From Druceiella hillmani (lineage: Eukaryota > Arthropoda > Insecta > Lepidoptera > Hepialidae): 64,000 nt of DNA. The translations under genes and the position numbers were made by a program. Below are positions 37,601 to 47,131 of the stretch, in pieces. The stretch is taken from assembly GCA_039881145.1 (NCBI GenBank), contig JAYKKI010000061.1, forward strand, positions 8,566,001-8,630,000, written 5' to 3'. The notes under the pieces were generated by a model. The model saw only the letters and a program-made list of their open reading frames with translations, was not told where the DNA came from and made no database searches. The first letter of the stretch is position 1. Each line of letters opens with the position of its first letter.

Positions 37601-38499
37601 TTCATTTTTTTTCCCGTTGAAGTACAGAAATAAAAAAAGTGGAATTGTCCCGAGTATACGGCCATTTATTTTACGTGAGTATGTGTCGAATTAACAGGAA
37701 AAAATGTATTCTTTGAGAGTTGCGAATGTTATTCTTGTAATGAGGAATAGTCGCATCCTTAATTCGTATATTGATTTCATTTAAATTATTTGGAAAAGAA
37801 ATTACATTTAGTTATTGAAAACGACTAAGAAACAATTTTGAATAATTACAAGCGTGCTCATTGCTTATTTTATAAAAGGTTTCATTTAATAAGATATTTA
37901 TAATATAAGATATTTTGATTTTTATAATTTTTTGCACTTAATCGCCATATTTGTATCACTAAACGCAAATATGAATAGAAATTGGTTAAAATAATTCATA
38001 ACAAAGTTATAAAAGATAAAAAATTAAATATTAAAAAAATGGACAAAGACGTTTTAAATTTTATTTTTGACATCCGGTCGTTAATAGTCATTTTTAAAGC
38101 GATTTTTTTTAATAAAATTATCATCGGCGTCAATGATTTTTTTTAAATAAGCTGTTTTTCATATGTATTATTTCATTACAAAAAATTAAATTTTCACTAT
38201 CGCTAAAGAGCACTTATACTCGAACAACTCAAACTGACAAATATACTTTTAAGTAAATTATACTTATTGTCCCGTCTAAAAAAATGCTTCTTCCATCTTT
38301 CTATGTACACAAAATAAAGGAATATTTAAATGTGATTTTTCATTTAAACACTAACGTACCCAAACTTGCAAACTCTAGGTAGATGGCGTTGTTATCATGC
38401 AACCGACGAAAACTGTTAGGTTGCGAGTGCGATTGAAAAAAATGTGGTTTATTTACGTGATTTTCGTTGTAAGTTATATTAATATTTTCTAGATAAACG

Positions 38500-39060
38500 A
38501 GTTTTCCTATCCTGGACACTTTGTCCCATTTACTTGGAGTCGTCCTTCCTTAAATTCTCCTCCACTGAGCACAGTTTTGTGATGAGTTGACGACAAGTTG
38601 GGCTTCTTTCAGGTCTTTTTCAACCATCGTCAACCAAGTAGAGGGTGGCCGTCCACATCCTCGCTTCTTTGTTGCAAAGTAAAAGTTCGTTGCGGGAGCA
38701 TCACCATGTGATTTCCGGGCGTCTCTGGATATGTCCTATACCATTGGCGGCGTTTTTCTTTCACTTCTTTCACTTATCCATTATCGAGGAGACTTTAAAA
38801 CTCCCTTTATGTATTTCTTTCTCATTTTATCGAGTGGAATGGCATCCACTGACCAGCGTAATATGCGCATTTCTGTTATGTGCGGTTTGTTCAGGTATTA
38901 TTTTGTTGATCGCCCAACATTCCGAACCGTACAAAACTGCAGGTATCATAGTTGTTTTGTTTATTTTCTCTTTGACTTTAAGTGGCATTCCTCTATCGCA
39001 CATGACAAATGTGAGCTGTCTCCACTTGAACCAACCTGTTGTAGTTCTATGAGCTACATC
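38500..39060 (-). pseudogene. LINE C-terminal remnant, minus strand
   Basis: The minus strand reads DVAHRTTTGWFKWRQLTFV and MCDRGMPLKVKEKINKTT, then MIPAVLYGSECW near 38900. After decay it continues with NGIGHIQRRPE, GCGRPPSTWLTMVEKDLKEA and NCAQWRR, ending near SKWDKVSR. This is the familiar tail of a LINE polyprotein (KWR.A.GVLCDRK.PLK.K.K…P..LYGSECW…GHV.RRPE…GRGRP..TW…DL…W). Frameshifts and stops make it inactive. The longer open frames on the plus strand here are shadows. The 5' part of the element is absent. Confidence 0.9.
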
Positions 39061-39669
39061 GCTATCAATTTTACTATCATTACTACCAAATATTGAAATT
39101 AATTATCCTTTATAAACGAGTGTCGAAAGAATAATTTTTTCGTGATTTTCCAGCATTTCCCCCACATTTTCCTGATTTTTCTGTGACACGTAAAATCTTC
39201 TAACTTTTCCAGCTTTCCAGAAAGCAGTCATCCTGTACATGATATAAAAAGTAACATACGAGTCGCATACAGGATAACTTGCATGGTCTCAGTCGCAGCA
39301 GCTGTGCTGACGCTATCTGTTTGGTTCCCGGCACCGGGTTTTAATGAGTATCACTCGATTACTCTGGAGAAGATTTTGGACGAAAATAGGGCGGCATTAT
39401 GTCTTGACTTTTTTTTTGTTTTAAAATTAAACCCCATAAAACTTCACTATAACGGTTCTGCACTAATGTTTATTTACGCACTCGATAAACCTGTTAAATG
39501 AGACTTATCGTAGTTTCACCAAATTCAATTTTATACTGCGCGTAAGTTTCCTGATTCGCGATAACAAGTCTAAAATAGCGGCAACCGTGCACGATATATT
39601 CTAGACCGAACTCTGCATAACAAATTCTATGATCCGTTGGCTATCATCGTGGTGTAATTGGATTTTAGA

Positions 39670-40002
39670 TAGAGACGATAGATTGAATATATTTGGGGTT
39701 AATTTTGTAGAAATTCATTATTCACAATTAAATGAAACTACATGATGTAGTATTATTTTTACTTACTTTAAGTTCTTTACCACGACCTAGGTTTCGTTGT
39801 ATTACAACATCTTCAGGTGGGCTATTAGCAAAGATTCAGGTGGGCTATTAGCAAAGATTCAGGTGGGCCATTAGATCTTTGCTAATAGGCCACCTGAAGA
39901 TGTTGTAATACAACGAAACCTAGGTCGTGGTAAAGAACTTAAAGAAAGTAGAAATAATACTACATCACGTAGTTTTATTTATTTGTGTAGAGACGATAGA
40001 TT
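39670..40002. mobile_element. Foldback element, copy 1, with 15-bp flanking direct repeats
   Basis: A long inverted repeat pairs AAATGAAACTACATGATGTA… at about 39729 with …TACATCACGTAGTTTTATTT at about 39980, through CCACGACCTAGGTTTCGTTG and CACCTGAAGATGTTGTAATA on the opposite arm. The centre holds a 23-bp tandem motif (AGGTGGGCTATTAGCAAAGA…) about three times. The element is flanked by perfect direct repeats TAGAGACGATAGATT at 39670-39684 and 39988-40002. One end carries an extra unpaired segment, GAATATATTTGGGGTTAATT. There is no coding capacity. Copies 2 and 3 are at 44.2 and 51.8 kb. Confidence 0.85.
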
Positions 40003-40454
40003 TGAAGCTGCAAAGCCAAATCTATGAAACGTGGTGATTTGATCGGGTTTTCTGAGTTGTTCTAACTATGGTAACAAGTTTAAAACGCATTCTCATAAAA
40101 AAAATCTTAACCTAGACTTTCATCTGAAGCACTTACCTGAAGGATATTACACGTATGCGATTAAAATTAAGTCAGTTAATGTGTCAGGTAGAATACTATT
40201 CCAACGTAAATATAATTTTATTATAATAATATGAAATAACATTCATAAATTTTTCGAGTATACAATAACTTTTATTTTAAAAGTTCACAACTTTTGCAAG
40301 TGTAGCGGTACAATAGCCATAATTGTTTAACACTAATTTACATATACACCCGTTACAATAACTTACACTGATTTACAAATTCATCCGTTTAAATAACAAT
40401 CACTGTTTGCAAGAATAAAACACCATGCAAGAATAAAATAGCGGAGAGACTCAC

Positions 40455-40686
40455 CTGAAACATATCAGTATCAGCGTCTTCGGTATACTCCACAATTACA
40501 GCCTGACTGCGGCTCAACGTGTACGATATGGAGTGCTGGTTGGCGTCCAGGATGGCCTTGGAGCTATGCGGCGTCTTGACGACGTAGTGTTTAGAGCGGC
40601 GAACGCCGTTGGCGGCCGCGCGGCGGTACAGCACGAACTTGCTGCGCCGCCGGCCGCGATCGCCGGCAGGTAGGTAGCCGTTATAC
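40455..40686 (-). CDS. Pli: Pellino internal exon (FHA-like domain, N-terminal part)
   Basis: The minus strand encodes 77 codons plus one split-codon base. Recognisable runs are YNGYLPAGDRGRRRSKF, ANGV, QHSISYTLSRSQ and VEYTEDADTDMFQ, which match Pellino proteins at about residues 25-100 of the vertebrate family. Pellino is a cytoplasmic E3 ubiquitin ligase with an FHA-like wing domain that binds phosphorylated Pelle/IRAK kinases and a C-terminal RING-like domain; it acts in Toll signalling. Only the first part of the FHA region is here. The exon is bounded by an AG acceptor (40687-40688) and a GTGAGT donor (40449-40454). The upstream intron is phase 2: the first base, G, would complete a Gly codon before YNG. 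The downstream intron is phase 0 after the Gln codon. GC content is far above the surroundings. I did not find the preceding exon (…GEL..LG) or the following one (IGR.(S/T)ESPIDF) in the window, so both flanking introns are probably very long. The identity is secure; the exon limits rest on splice motifs. Confidence 0.95.
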
Positions 40687-41122
40687 CTGCAACACAAACG
40701 TATTTACTGCAATATATTGTATTTATTACATTGAAGCAATTTTTTGTGGAAGTATTATTTTAGGTACTTTATATTTCTTATATAACATACATATTTCTTT
40801 TTTAACCTCTGCAAAATGTGATGCGATAATATATATAAGGATATATGGGTCTCAGCGGTTCTACAAAATTAGTACCCATTTATGTAATACCTAGTATCGT
40901 GAAAAGCGGAACCGAGATTGTGGGTACACGCAAGCGCAATGTGGCACTTTGATATAGCTATTGCATGCTGATATGAAACGGTCAATAAGTAAAAATTTTG
41001 TAGCCAGTTTACGGACAAAAGAAGCGACGGACGTGTTTGGGTTGCACTGCCCCAATAATAAAGTATCGTTTGATTACACTGAAATTTGATTATAATTGTG
41101 GTTATATAAATATATACACACG
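40687..41122 (-). other. Pellino intron, acceptor side
   Basis: A modest pyrimidine stretch and TTGCAG lie directly before the exon in gene orientation. Nothing else is supported here. If no further exon exists upstream in the window, this intron exceeds 23 kb. Confidence 0.6.
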
Positions 41123-41977
41123 TCTACAATATAATCGTAGCGAGGTTGTGTCTGTACCCTTCATGCAAATGCATTATAAATTATTATTTTATCATTTATT
41201 AAAAACTTAAAACTAATAAATTACAATAAATTGTCAGCATATTCCTTTATTTTCAATATTAAACTTTATCTAGATTGTTTTAGTAAATGTAACAATTCAT
41301 TATATTTATTTCAAATATTACATTTAATTTTAAAATATTACATTTAATTTTACAATATAATCGTAGCGAGGTTGTGTCTGTGCCCTTCATGCAAAAATCA
41401 TTGGATGAATTTTAATGAAAATGCAGTTTCATATCATAGAGCCCTCACCAACATCTCCAATGGAAATCATTAAAAGTATTTATCAGCTTTAATGCTGCTC
41501 AATTAATTGATAGCAGCATCTATTTCTTTTATGCACAACTGTCACAAGTGTGTAACTTGAGGAACGAAGTTCCTCATGGCACGTCATACGCTTGGCGAAT
41601 TAGAGCTAGCACAAAAAGTGTAATATTTCGACCGCTACATTTGCTACAGTATAAAAATGTGAGATTTCGACACACACTTTTGTTACAGTATAAAAGTCTG
41701 TGTGTTTACAAGCGTATGTCAAATTATTTTTCTGCTGGCTTTCTATTGTAAGCCAATCATCTGCCAGACTGTTTCCAAATCGGTATTTGCATTATAAATT
41801 ATTATTTTATCATTTATCAATTCATTATATCATTATATTTATTTAAATTTTAAAAATATTACATTTAATTTTAAAATAAAAATAATTAAATTTTAATTTC
41901 TAAAACAGTTAAATTTAAAATTAATATATATAGCGAAAGAAACTTCATTCCAACCGGGTGTCCCACGACACCTCTAG
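41123..41977 (+). mobile_element. Non-autonomous Helitron-like element with partial duplicate
   Basis: The 3' end has the hairpin GGTGTCCCACGACACC followed by TCTAG (CTAG at 41974-41977) and T, the expected Helitron terminus. The 5' start is probably TC at 41123. The block ACAATATAATCGTAGCGAGG…GTGTCTGT occurs twice (about 41127 and 41352), as does TGCATTATAAATTATTATTT (about 41169 and 41789). The first unit lacks the ~400-bp interior that the second has, so it looks like a deletion derivative joined to a fuller copy. There is no coding capacity. The base before the start is G rather than the A expected at an AT site. Confidence 0.6.
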
Positions 41978-42136
41978 TTCATTTATTTTTTATAATTCTA
42001 CACTTGATATACGTTATATGTATGTGTATATGTTATATACCAAACAGTGCGCGAAATTGCTAGTTTCACGTGAAATATTATCCTTACCATATTACCTTTC
42101 ACGATCGATTGCAATATATCTATCACCACACTATTT

Positions 42137-42178
42137 ACTTTTTCAATTTTTGTAAACAAAAACAAAAATTGAAAAAGT
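42137..42178. repeat. 17-bp-stem hairpin
   Basis: ACTTTTTCAATTTTTGT and ACAAAAATTGAAAAAGT are exact complements with an 8-nt A-rich loop. Confidence 0.93.
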
Positions 42179-42376
42179 CTGTAAAAAAATTAACTTGTAA
42201 CAATAAGTCCAAATTATATCGTAAAATTGTATATATTAAAGCTTGTAATTAAATAAATATAATAATAAAATAAATCTGTCAACGACATTTACAGTAAAAA
42301 TCGATTACCAAGAATATTTAAAGTTTCAGATATAGCAGAAAATAGAAGGAATAGAAAAAATAGGAAGAAGGCGACA

Positions 42377-42411
42377 ACCGGCTAGACAGATGGATCATCT
42401 GTCTAGCCGGT
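42377..42411. repeat. GC-rich hairpin, 15-bp perfect stem
   Basis: ACCGGCTAGACAGAT and ATCTGTCTAGCCGGT flank a 5-nt loop. It is notably GC-rich for its surroundings, hence a stable stem. It is not followed by a T-run. Confidence 0.95.
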
Positions 42412-42687
42412 GATGTGAAATGACAGGATTGTCCCTTTACAGAAGTACGAAATTACGGATCAAAATATCGATCTTCCGTTTACCAAAAATCGGTTGACCT
42501 TTTTGTTAATATTCTTCTGCCCATATTCAATACAGCCAAACCATCATCACATTCTTTTCTTTGCCCTCCAACTCCATTCGACTTGCAAGTTCATTGAAAT
42601 TTACGTTTTTGATCATGTCACGTAAAGTTTATTCGCATGTAAAGAATAATTAGACTATATTAATAACTATAAAGAATTAATTTTCTT

Positions 42688-42960
42688 TTAGGGTTCCGTA
42701 CCTCAAAAGGAAAAACGAAGTCCTTATAAGATCAGTCACGTATATATATATCTGTCACGCCGATTTTCTCAAATTAGCTGTGAGAAACCTTTTGACATAG
42801 AAACTTGAAAGTTAGGCATATATCATAATAATTCGCATATTTTACCGTAACTAGCACTTAAGCCAACATTTATATGGCAATTTTACAGAAAGCAGTAAAT
42901 ATTTGTTTTTTTTTAATATCTTGAGTAGTTTGCAAGAGCTAGTTAAAAATTCAAAAATAT
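42688..42960 (+). repeat. Lepidopteran GGTTCCGTACCTCAAAAGG-type repeat
   Basis: TAGGGTTCCGTACCTCAAAA, a CTTATAAGATC…TCTGTCACG segment and GAAACTTGAAAGTTAGGCAT follow the layout of a very common dispersed repeat of Lepidoptera. Other diverged copies: about 45670-45930 (plus), 52480-52690 (minus), 37320-37600 (minus) and 60080-60250 (plus). There is no coding sequence. Confidence 0.65.
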
Positions 42961-43177
42961 TTTTTTAATTTTCAGAATTTTAAGTATACACTTAATTTGC
43001 AAATCGGAAATTGAAAAATGCACAGTAAGAAAAATAACACCCTCCCCACCCTGTCCCCACCCCACTGAATAAAAAATCATGTAAAAAGCAGGGTTCGTAT
43101 AATCTGACTAGAAAATTACAGAAAAACTATAGCTGTTCTTCCAGGTCTTATAGTTTTTGGGAAATTCATGATAATTT

Positions 43178-43227
43178 TATATATGTGGTATAGAAGGTAT
43201 AAGTATATATGTGGTATAGAAGGTATA
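43178..43227. repeat. 24-bp tandem duplication
   Basis: TATATATGTGGTATAGAAGG(TATA) occurs at 43178-43201 and 43204-43227 (step 26 bp). Confidence 0.95.
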
Positions 43228-44202
43228 GTAGGCAATACATACATGGTAAAAATATTATAATATTTGCAAAGAGTTTCATGAAACACTTTGTACCGTTTTA
43301 AATGTTTCAAGTTTTGTTATATCTAAATATTTACGGTGCTCTCGTAGTTTCAGTTCTACTCATACTAAACAGGTTCTAATTTTTACACTACTAGAGACTT
43401 CTAAGTTACTATACTAACATATTAAAAACACATTGATGCAAAAACCTGTAAACAGTTCTATCAAAACTAATTTCGCTTTGAATTTCAAGCTTTCGAGACA
43501 TTCTCCTTCTGGTTTTTACGGCGTGAACCATGATTTAAAAGCAGACTAAAATACCAATATTTAACGTAGACAAGTATTTCGCAAAGATTTAAACAATGAA
43601 TCGACCCGTATTTTATGTCAACATGAGACACAATTTATGCCAAGATATGTGCATGTCATCCACTGTAGCACTCAGGCGATTACGCCTTGACGTGCAATTT
43701 CTTAAATTTCACTTAAGAAACTGTTTAGAATTTTACTGTCTGACTGAAAATACAACCTCAGTTTAGCAAATAAAGGCCCAATGAAAAAAAAAGTAAACAT
43801 TATCATTTTGGCATCCTTGTCACTAATTTTTTTTCCTAATGATTTGTCACAAAATTTTAATAAAATCAACTTAGAAATCATATACTATATATTATGGAAT
43901 TTTCAGAAAAATATCACCGTGTGATTTATTCCTATAAAATGCTTTATGTAAGGGTAAACATAAGGACTTCTTTCCTACTCAAAGCCGTTACTTTTATTTA
44001 CTATAACTATTAGGAGGAAAATTTTCGGATAGTAGATACACTGCAGTCGACTTTTTACCTAGAAATAGGAAATGGTTATTGCCAAAGTAAAATTATATTT
44101 TAACATATTTCAAAAACATTTATTACGTGTGTAACGCTATTATTTTACAGGACCCTTTTAAAACCATTGTATAATTTTCTTCGATAGAAAATATAACATA
44201 TT

Positions 44203-44387
44203 TATTATTTTTAACTTAATTTTTATTCACAACTAAATGAAACCACGTGATGTAGTATTATTTCTACTTTATTTAAAATCTTAACTACAACGTAGGTTTC
44301 GTTGTATGACAACATCTTGAGGTGGGCAATTGGTAAAAATATAATTTCTACAAGAATAACGCCAAATATATTCAATATTATTTTTAA
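44203..44387. mobile_element. Foldback element, copy 2 (one arm mostly lost)
   Basis: TTCACAACTAAATGAAACCACGTGATGTAG and the CTACAACGTAGGTTTCGTTG block match copy 1 and copy 3. The sequence then runs ACATCTTGAGGTGGGCAATT and ends in ACGCCAAATATATTC, the same unpaired end as the other copies. The second hairpin arm is missing. A 12-bp direct repeat, TATTATTTTTAA, lies at 44203-44214 and 44376-44387. The left copy is separated from the expected element start by about 14 bp, so the target duplication is less certain here than in copies 1 and 3. Confidence 0.75.
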
Positions 44388-45349
44388 GTTTGATTTTATT
44401 ACCATCATTCTGATTTACTATAAACAACGATACCAAACCACACTCAGCGCAATCGTTTAGGCCCTAGAACAAAGCAAATACATCCTTAGATATTGTGAAA
44501 TGCACGTCTATCTATCTAATTGTCTGCCTGTTCTTTTATAACTCAAAATCCACTTAACTAATTCTGATCAGTCTAATTCCAAGTGCCAGCGTAATCATTG
44601 AAAATAATTGCAGGCTATTCGCATTAACGTAGCGGTTAATCAATGAACTTTGACTTTTACGGCCGGAACCGTGAGTACGAGTACTAAACGCCTAAATTTT
44701 CCGACACATCAGTATTTTCCTATTCTTGGCATTTAGATATAAAATTTTTAAGTTTCGTTCACAATTTCTTTCGAAGAACCATTTCTTCGAAAGAATTGGA
44801 CTGCGAAATTGAACTGCGACGATGACGAACTGTTGTCTCTCCCATTTCATGAATCATACCTATTGCACATATTAAGAATGGTTTATTTTAGAACCACGAT
44901 CTCTTTGTAACATAAAAGAAGAACAAATAAAAACAAGCTAAGCTGTTTCTCTAAATTTGAAATCAATAATAAAAAAATTCTGATAGAAAATTGCTATAAA
45001 ATCATTTCGACCTTGGGAAATCGGATCAAAATGTTACTATAATTTTAACTTGAAATTTTCAAACCAAACAATTTTTCAAACAAAGTACATAATTACGAGA
45101 ATATCGTTCTCACAATTACGCGAGTTGGATTATTCCTGTTATTATCATCAGCATTTTTATTCATTCCGGATAATCTACTCACATCATTCCAATTACCATC
45201 CCTTAACTCGATTGTGCCCTCTGAATATGCTTCATTATCCGAGCTTGCTTTAAAAAAAAACGTAATTTTTCGACAAGTGCTCCTTTCACTCGGATCGCAT
45301 TTATTCATAATATTTGAAATACACAGCCTTCTTCTCTTTTCCCTGGGAT

Positions 45350-45530
45350 ATATAATTAATATCATAAATATGGAAGCAGCCCGGGGCCGGGAGGCCGGAG
45401 GGCAGAGTCGGATGTCGCGCACTTTATTTACTCGACCGTTCGTCTCCCGGGGAGCAGACAGCTGGCGGCCACCTTCCTTCCTTACAATAAAACACTTGTC
45501 CCACTTTGTTTACCGCTGCGTCGTAGTAAC
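45350..45530. promoter_or_regulatory. GC-rich block of unknown role
   Basis: Contains GCCCGGGGCCGGGAGGCCGG and CCCGGGGAGCAGACAGCTGG. Short open frames occur on both strands without recognisable similarity. Confidence 0.25.
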
Positions 45531-45669
45531 GTTACATACATCATAATTGTGGTTTTATTAATTTATCCTTTTCCAGTGATCTTCAAAAAGTAGTCATCCT
45601 TGCAAATTTATTTTCTTTCTTTTTCTTCAAAAGCTATTAAAAATTTTATTATTTTGTAAAGTTTGAGTA

Positions 45670-45930
45670 ATTAAAAGGAAAAATAGAACCCTTATAACAT
45701 TACTCTCGTGTCCGCCCGTCTGTCCGTATTAGCTAGAGCTATTTTTCTCAGAAACACTTTGAGACAAAAACTTGAAAGAAAACTGCTAAACGTTTAAATA
45801 GTGCTGGGAAAAAAATAAACGTTTAAAACTTTTAATTAAATCGTTATACAAATGAGAAATCTTGTATTTTTATGAAGTACCGTTATTGACCATTTGCTAA
45901 TGGCACCGAAAAGATATTTCTTAGGTAATA
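45670..45930 (+). repeat. GGTTCCGTACC-type repeat, diverged copy
   Basis: AAAAGGAAAAATAGAACCCTTATAACA, then CCGCCCGTCTGTCCGT and AAACACTTTGAGACAAAAAC follow the same order as the copy at 42.7 kb. Confidence 0.55.
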
Positions 45931-46339
45931 TTTTTATATTTTGACAATTTTTTGTAATCCTTTCTAACAGTACACTCTTTTATTATGTACTTCGTTAAGA
46001 AAAGTTCTTTTTATTTCTTTTTAATAATTCATGGTATGTTAAAAATATAACATACGTTCATTTAGAAAAATATTGTTTTTTTTTATTGTAAAAACAAAAT
46101 GTATTTTATTTTTTGCCTTTTCCGATTGTAAAGTGCTGAATGTTTTTTTTATATTCTAAAAGAATATCAGTTTTTTTTAAACACGTTGCATGTCTAATAA
46201 CGCCAAGCCATTGCCATAGCAATAAAGCATATTAACTCCGCATACTTCTTCAATAGTAAGAAATTTAAATGCACGTTTTAGAAATGTTCTAGAATTTCGT
46301 ATGTGGAGTGTGAAAATTATACAAAAATAAGTTTATTAG

Positions 46340-46341
<2 letters not shown>

Positions 46342-46388
<47 letters not shown>
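46342..46388. repeat. (TA)n microsatellite
   Basis: An uninterrupted alternating A/T run of about 47 bp. Confidence 0.97.
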
Positions 46389-46390
<2 letters not shown>

Positions 46391-46789
46391 GGTACATGCT
46401 AGTTAATAGTTTAATTTAAATATTACTCCTTCATATTTATATGTGCCTAAATATATTTGAAACCATCACAGTGCGAGTTCTACTCGTATTTCACAGGTTT
46501 TATTTAATCGATAACAGCTGGATGTTAAATACGCACCTTAGTTACTTAATAATCGGCTTCTATGGAAGTATTCATCTCGGGAACCATCGAACTAACTTTT
46601 ATGTTGTTTTCGTCTAAAACCAATTTACATAAAGATTATATACTAGCATGTTTAAATATTTAGGTTATATCTGAAGGAACTATCTAGGAATTGTAACGTG
46701 CAATATGACGGATAAAAATTTACATTGAGGTGAATAGAACTCGATATGCTGTTTAACTGTATTTCTTAGTATCCGTACAAAAAACATTT

Positions 46790-47012
46790 TGTCTTGTGTC
46801 TCGTGCATAAATTCAATTTTATTTATTTATCTACTTTAGTGTATCTAATGATATATGTGGCAGACTTGTTGCTACGAGAGCAATCTCTTACAGCCAACCC
46901 AGAACACCAGGCCAACCCCGCTCAACGGGCGGCCAAGAATCGAACCCAGGTCCCCGCGATATGCTGTGCTGCCAAAGACCGTATGCCTTGCGATCAACCT
47001 AACACACCACAT
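46790..47012 (-). mobile_element. tRNA-derived SINE, minus strand
   Basis: On the minus strand a tRNA-like head starts near 47012 (GTGGTGTGTTAGGTTGATCG, A-box-like). GGTTCGATTCT, a near-perfect B box of an internal Pol III promoter, is at 46936-46946. A body follows, with the tail AAGAGATTGCTCTCGTAGCA at about 46873-46893, and then an A/T-rich end containing AATAAATAAA (around 46820). Body and tail style match lepidopteran SINEs whose 3' parts are borrowed from LINEs. It cannot be a working tRNA gene: no acceptor stem can be made around the boxes. Confidence 0.75.
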
Positions 47013-47091
47013 TTATGACATTTTCACTGTCTTAAAACTTTTCCAATTTTTTGCCATATATATTAAAATAATAAATTGCCTTATAATATAA

Positions 47092-47131
47092 ATTAAAATC
47101 TTGAATATTACGTAATATTCAAGATTTTAAT
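47092..47131. repeat. 40-bp perfect palindrome
   Basis: The sequence is centred on TATTACGTAATA with no loop; each half is 20 bp (AATCTTGAATATTACG…). It lies about 80 bp from the SINE head and could form a cruciform. Confidence 0.95.

Noticed and set aside
38645..39096. 135- and 121-codon plus-strand open frames, membrane-protein-like
   Set aside because: They are antisense shadows of a LINE remnant that is recognisable on the minus strand.
40687..40697. Extending the Pellino frame upstream to the ATG at 40697
   Set aside because: The AG acceptor and the end of similarity at YNG show these codons are intronic.
44760..44800. TTTCTTTCGAAGAACC/TTCTTCGAAAG as a heat shock element
   Set aside because: The GAA and TTC units are not at 2-bp spacing; it is simply a short inverted repeat.
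45093..45546. Two overlapping 110-codon frames on opposite strands
   Set aside because: No recognisable similarity; they arise from a GC-rich block where stops are rare.
46936..47012. A tRNA gene on the minus strand
   Set aside because: The Pol III boxes are there but no cloverleaf or acceptor stem forms; the tail marks a SINE.
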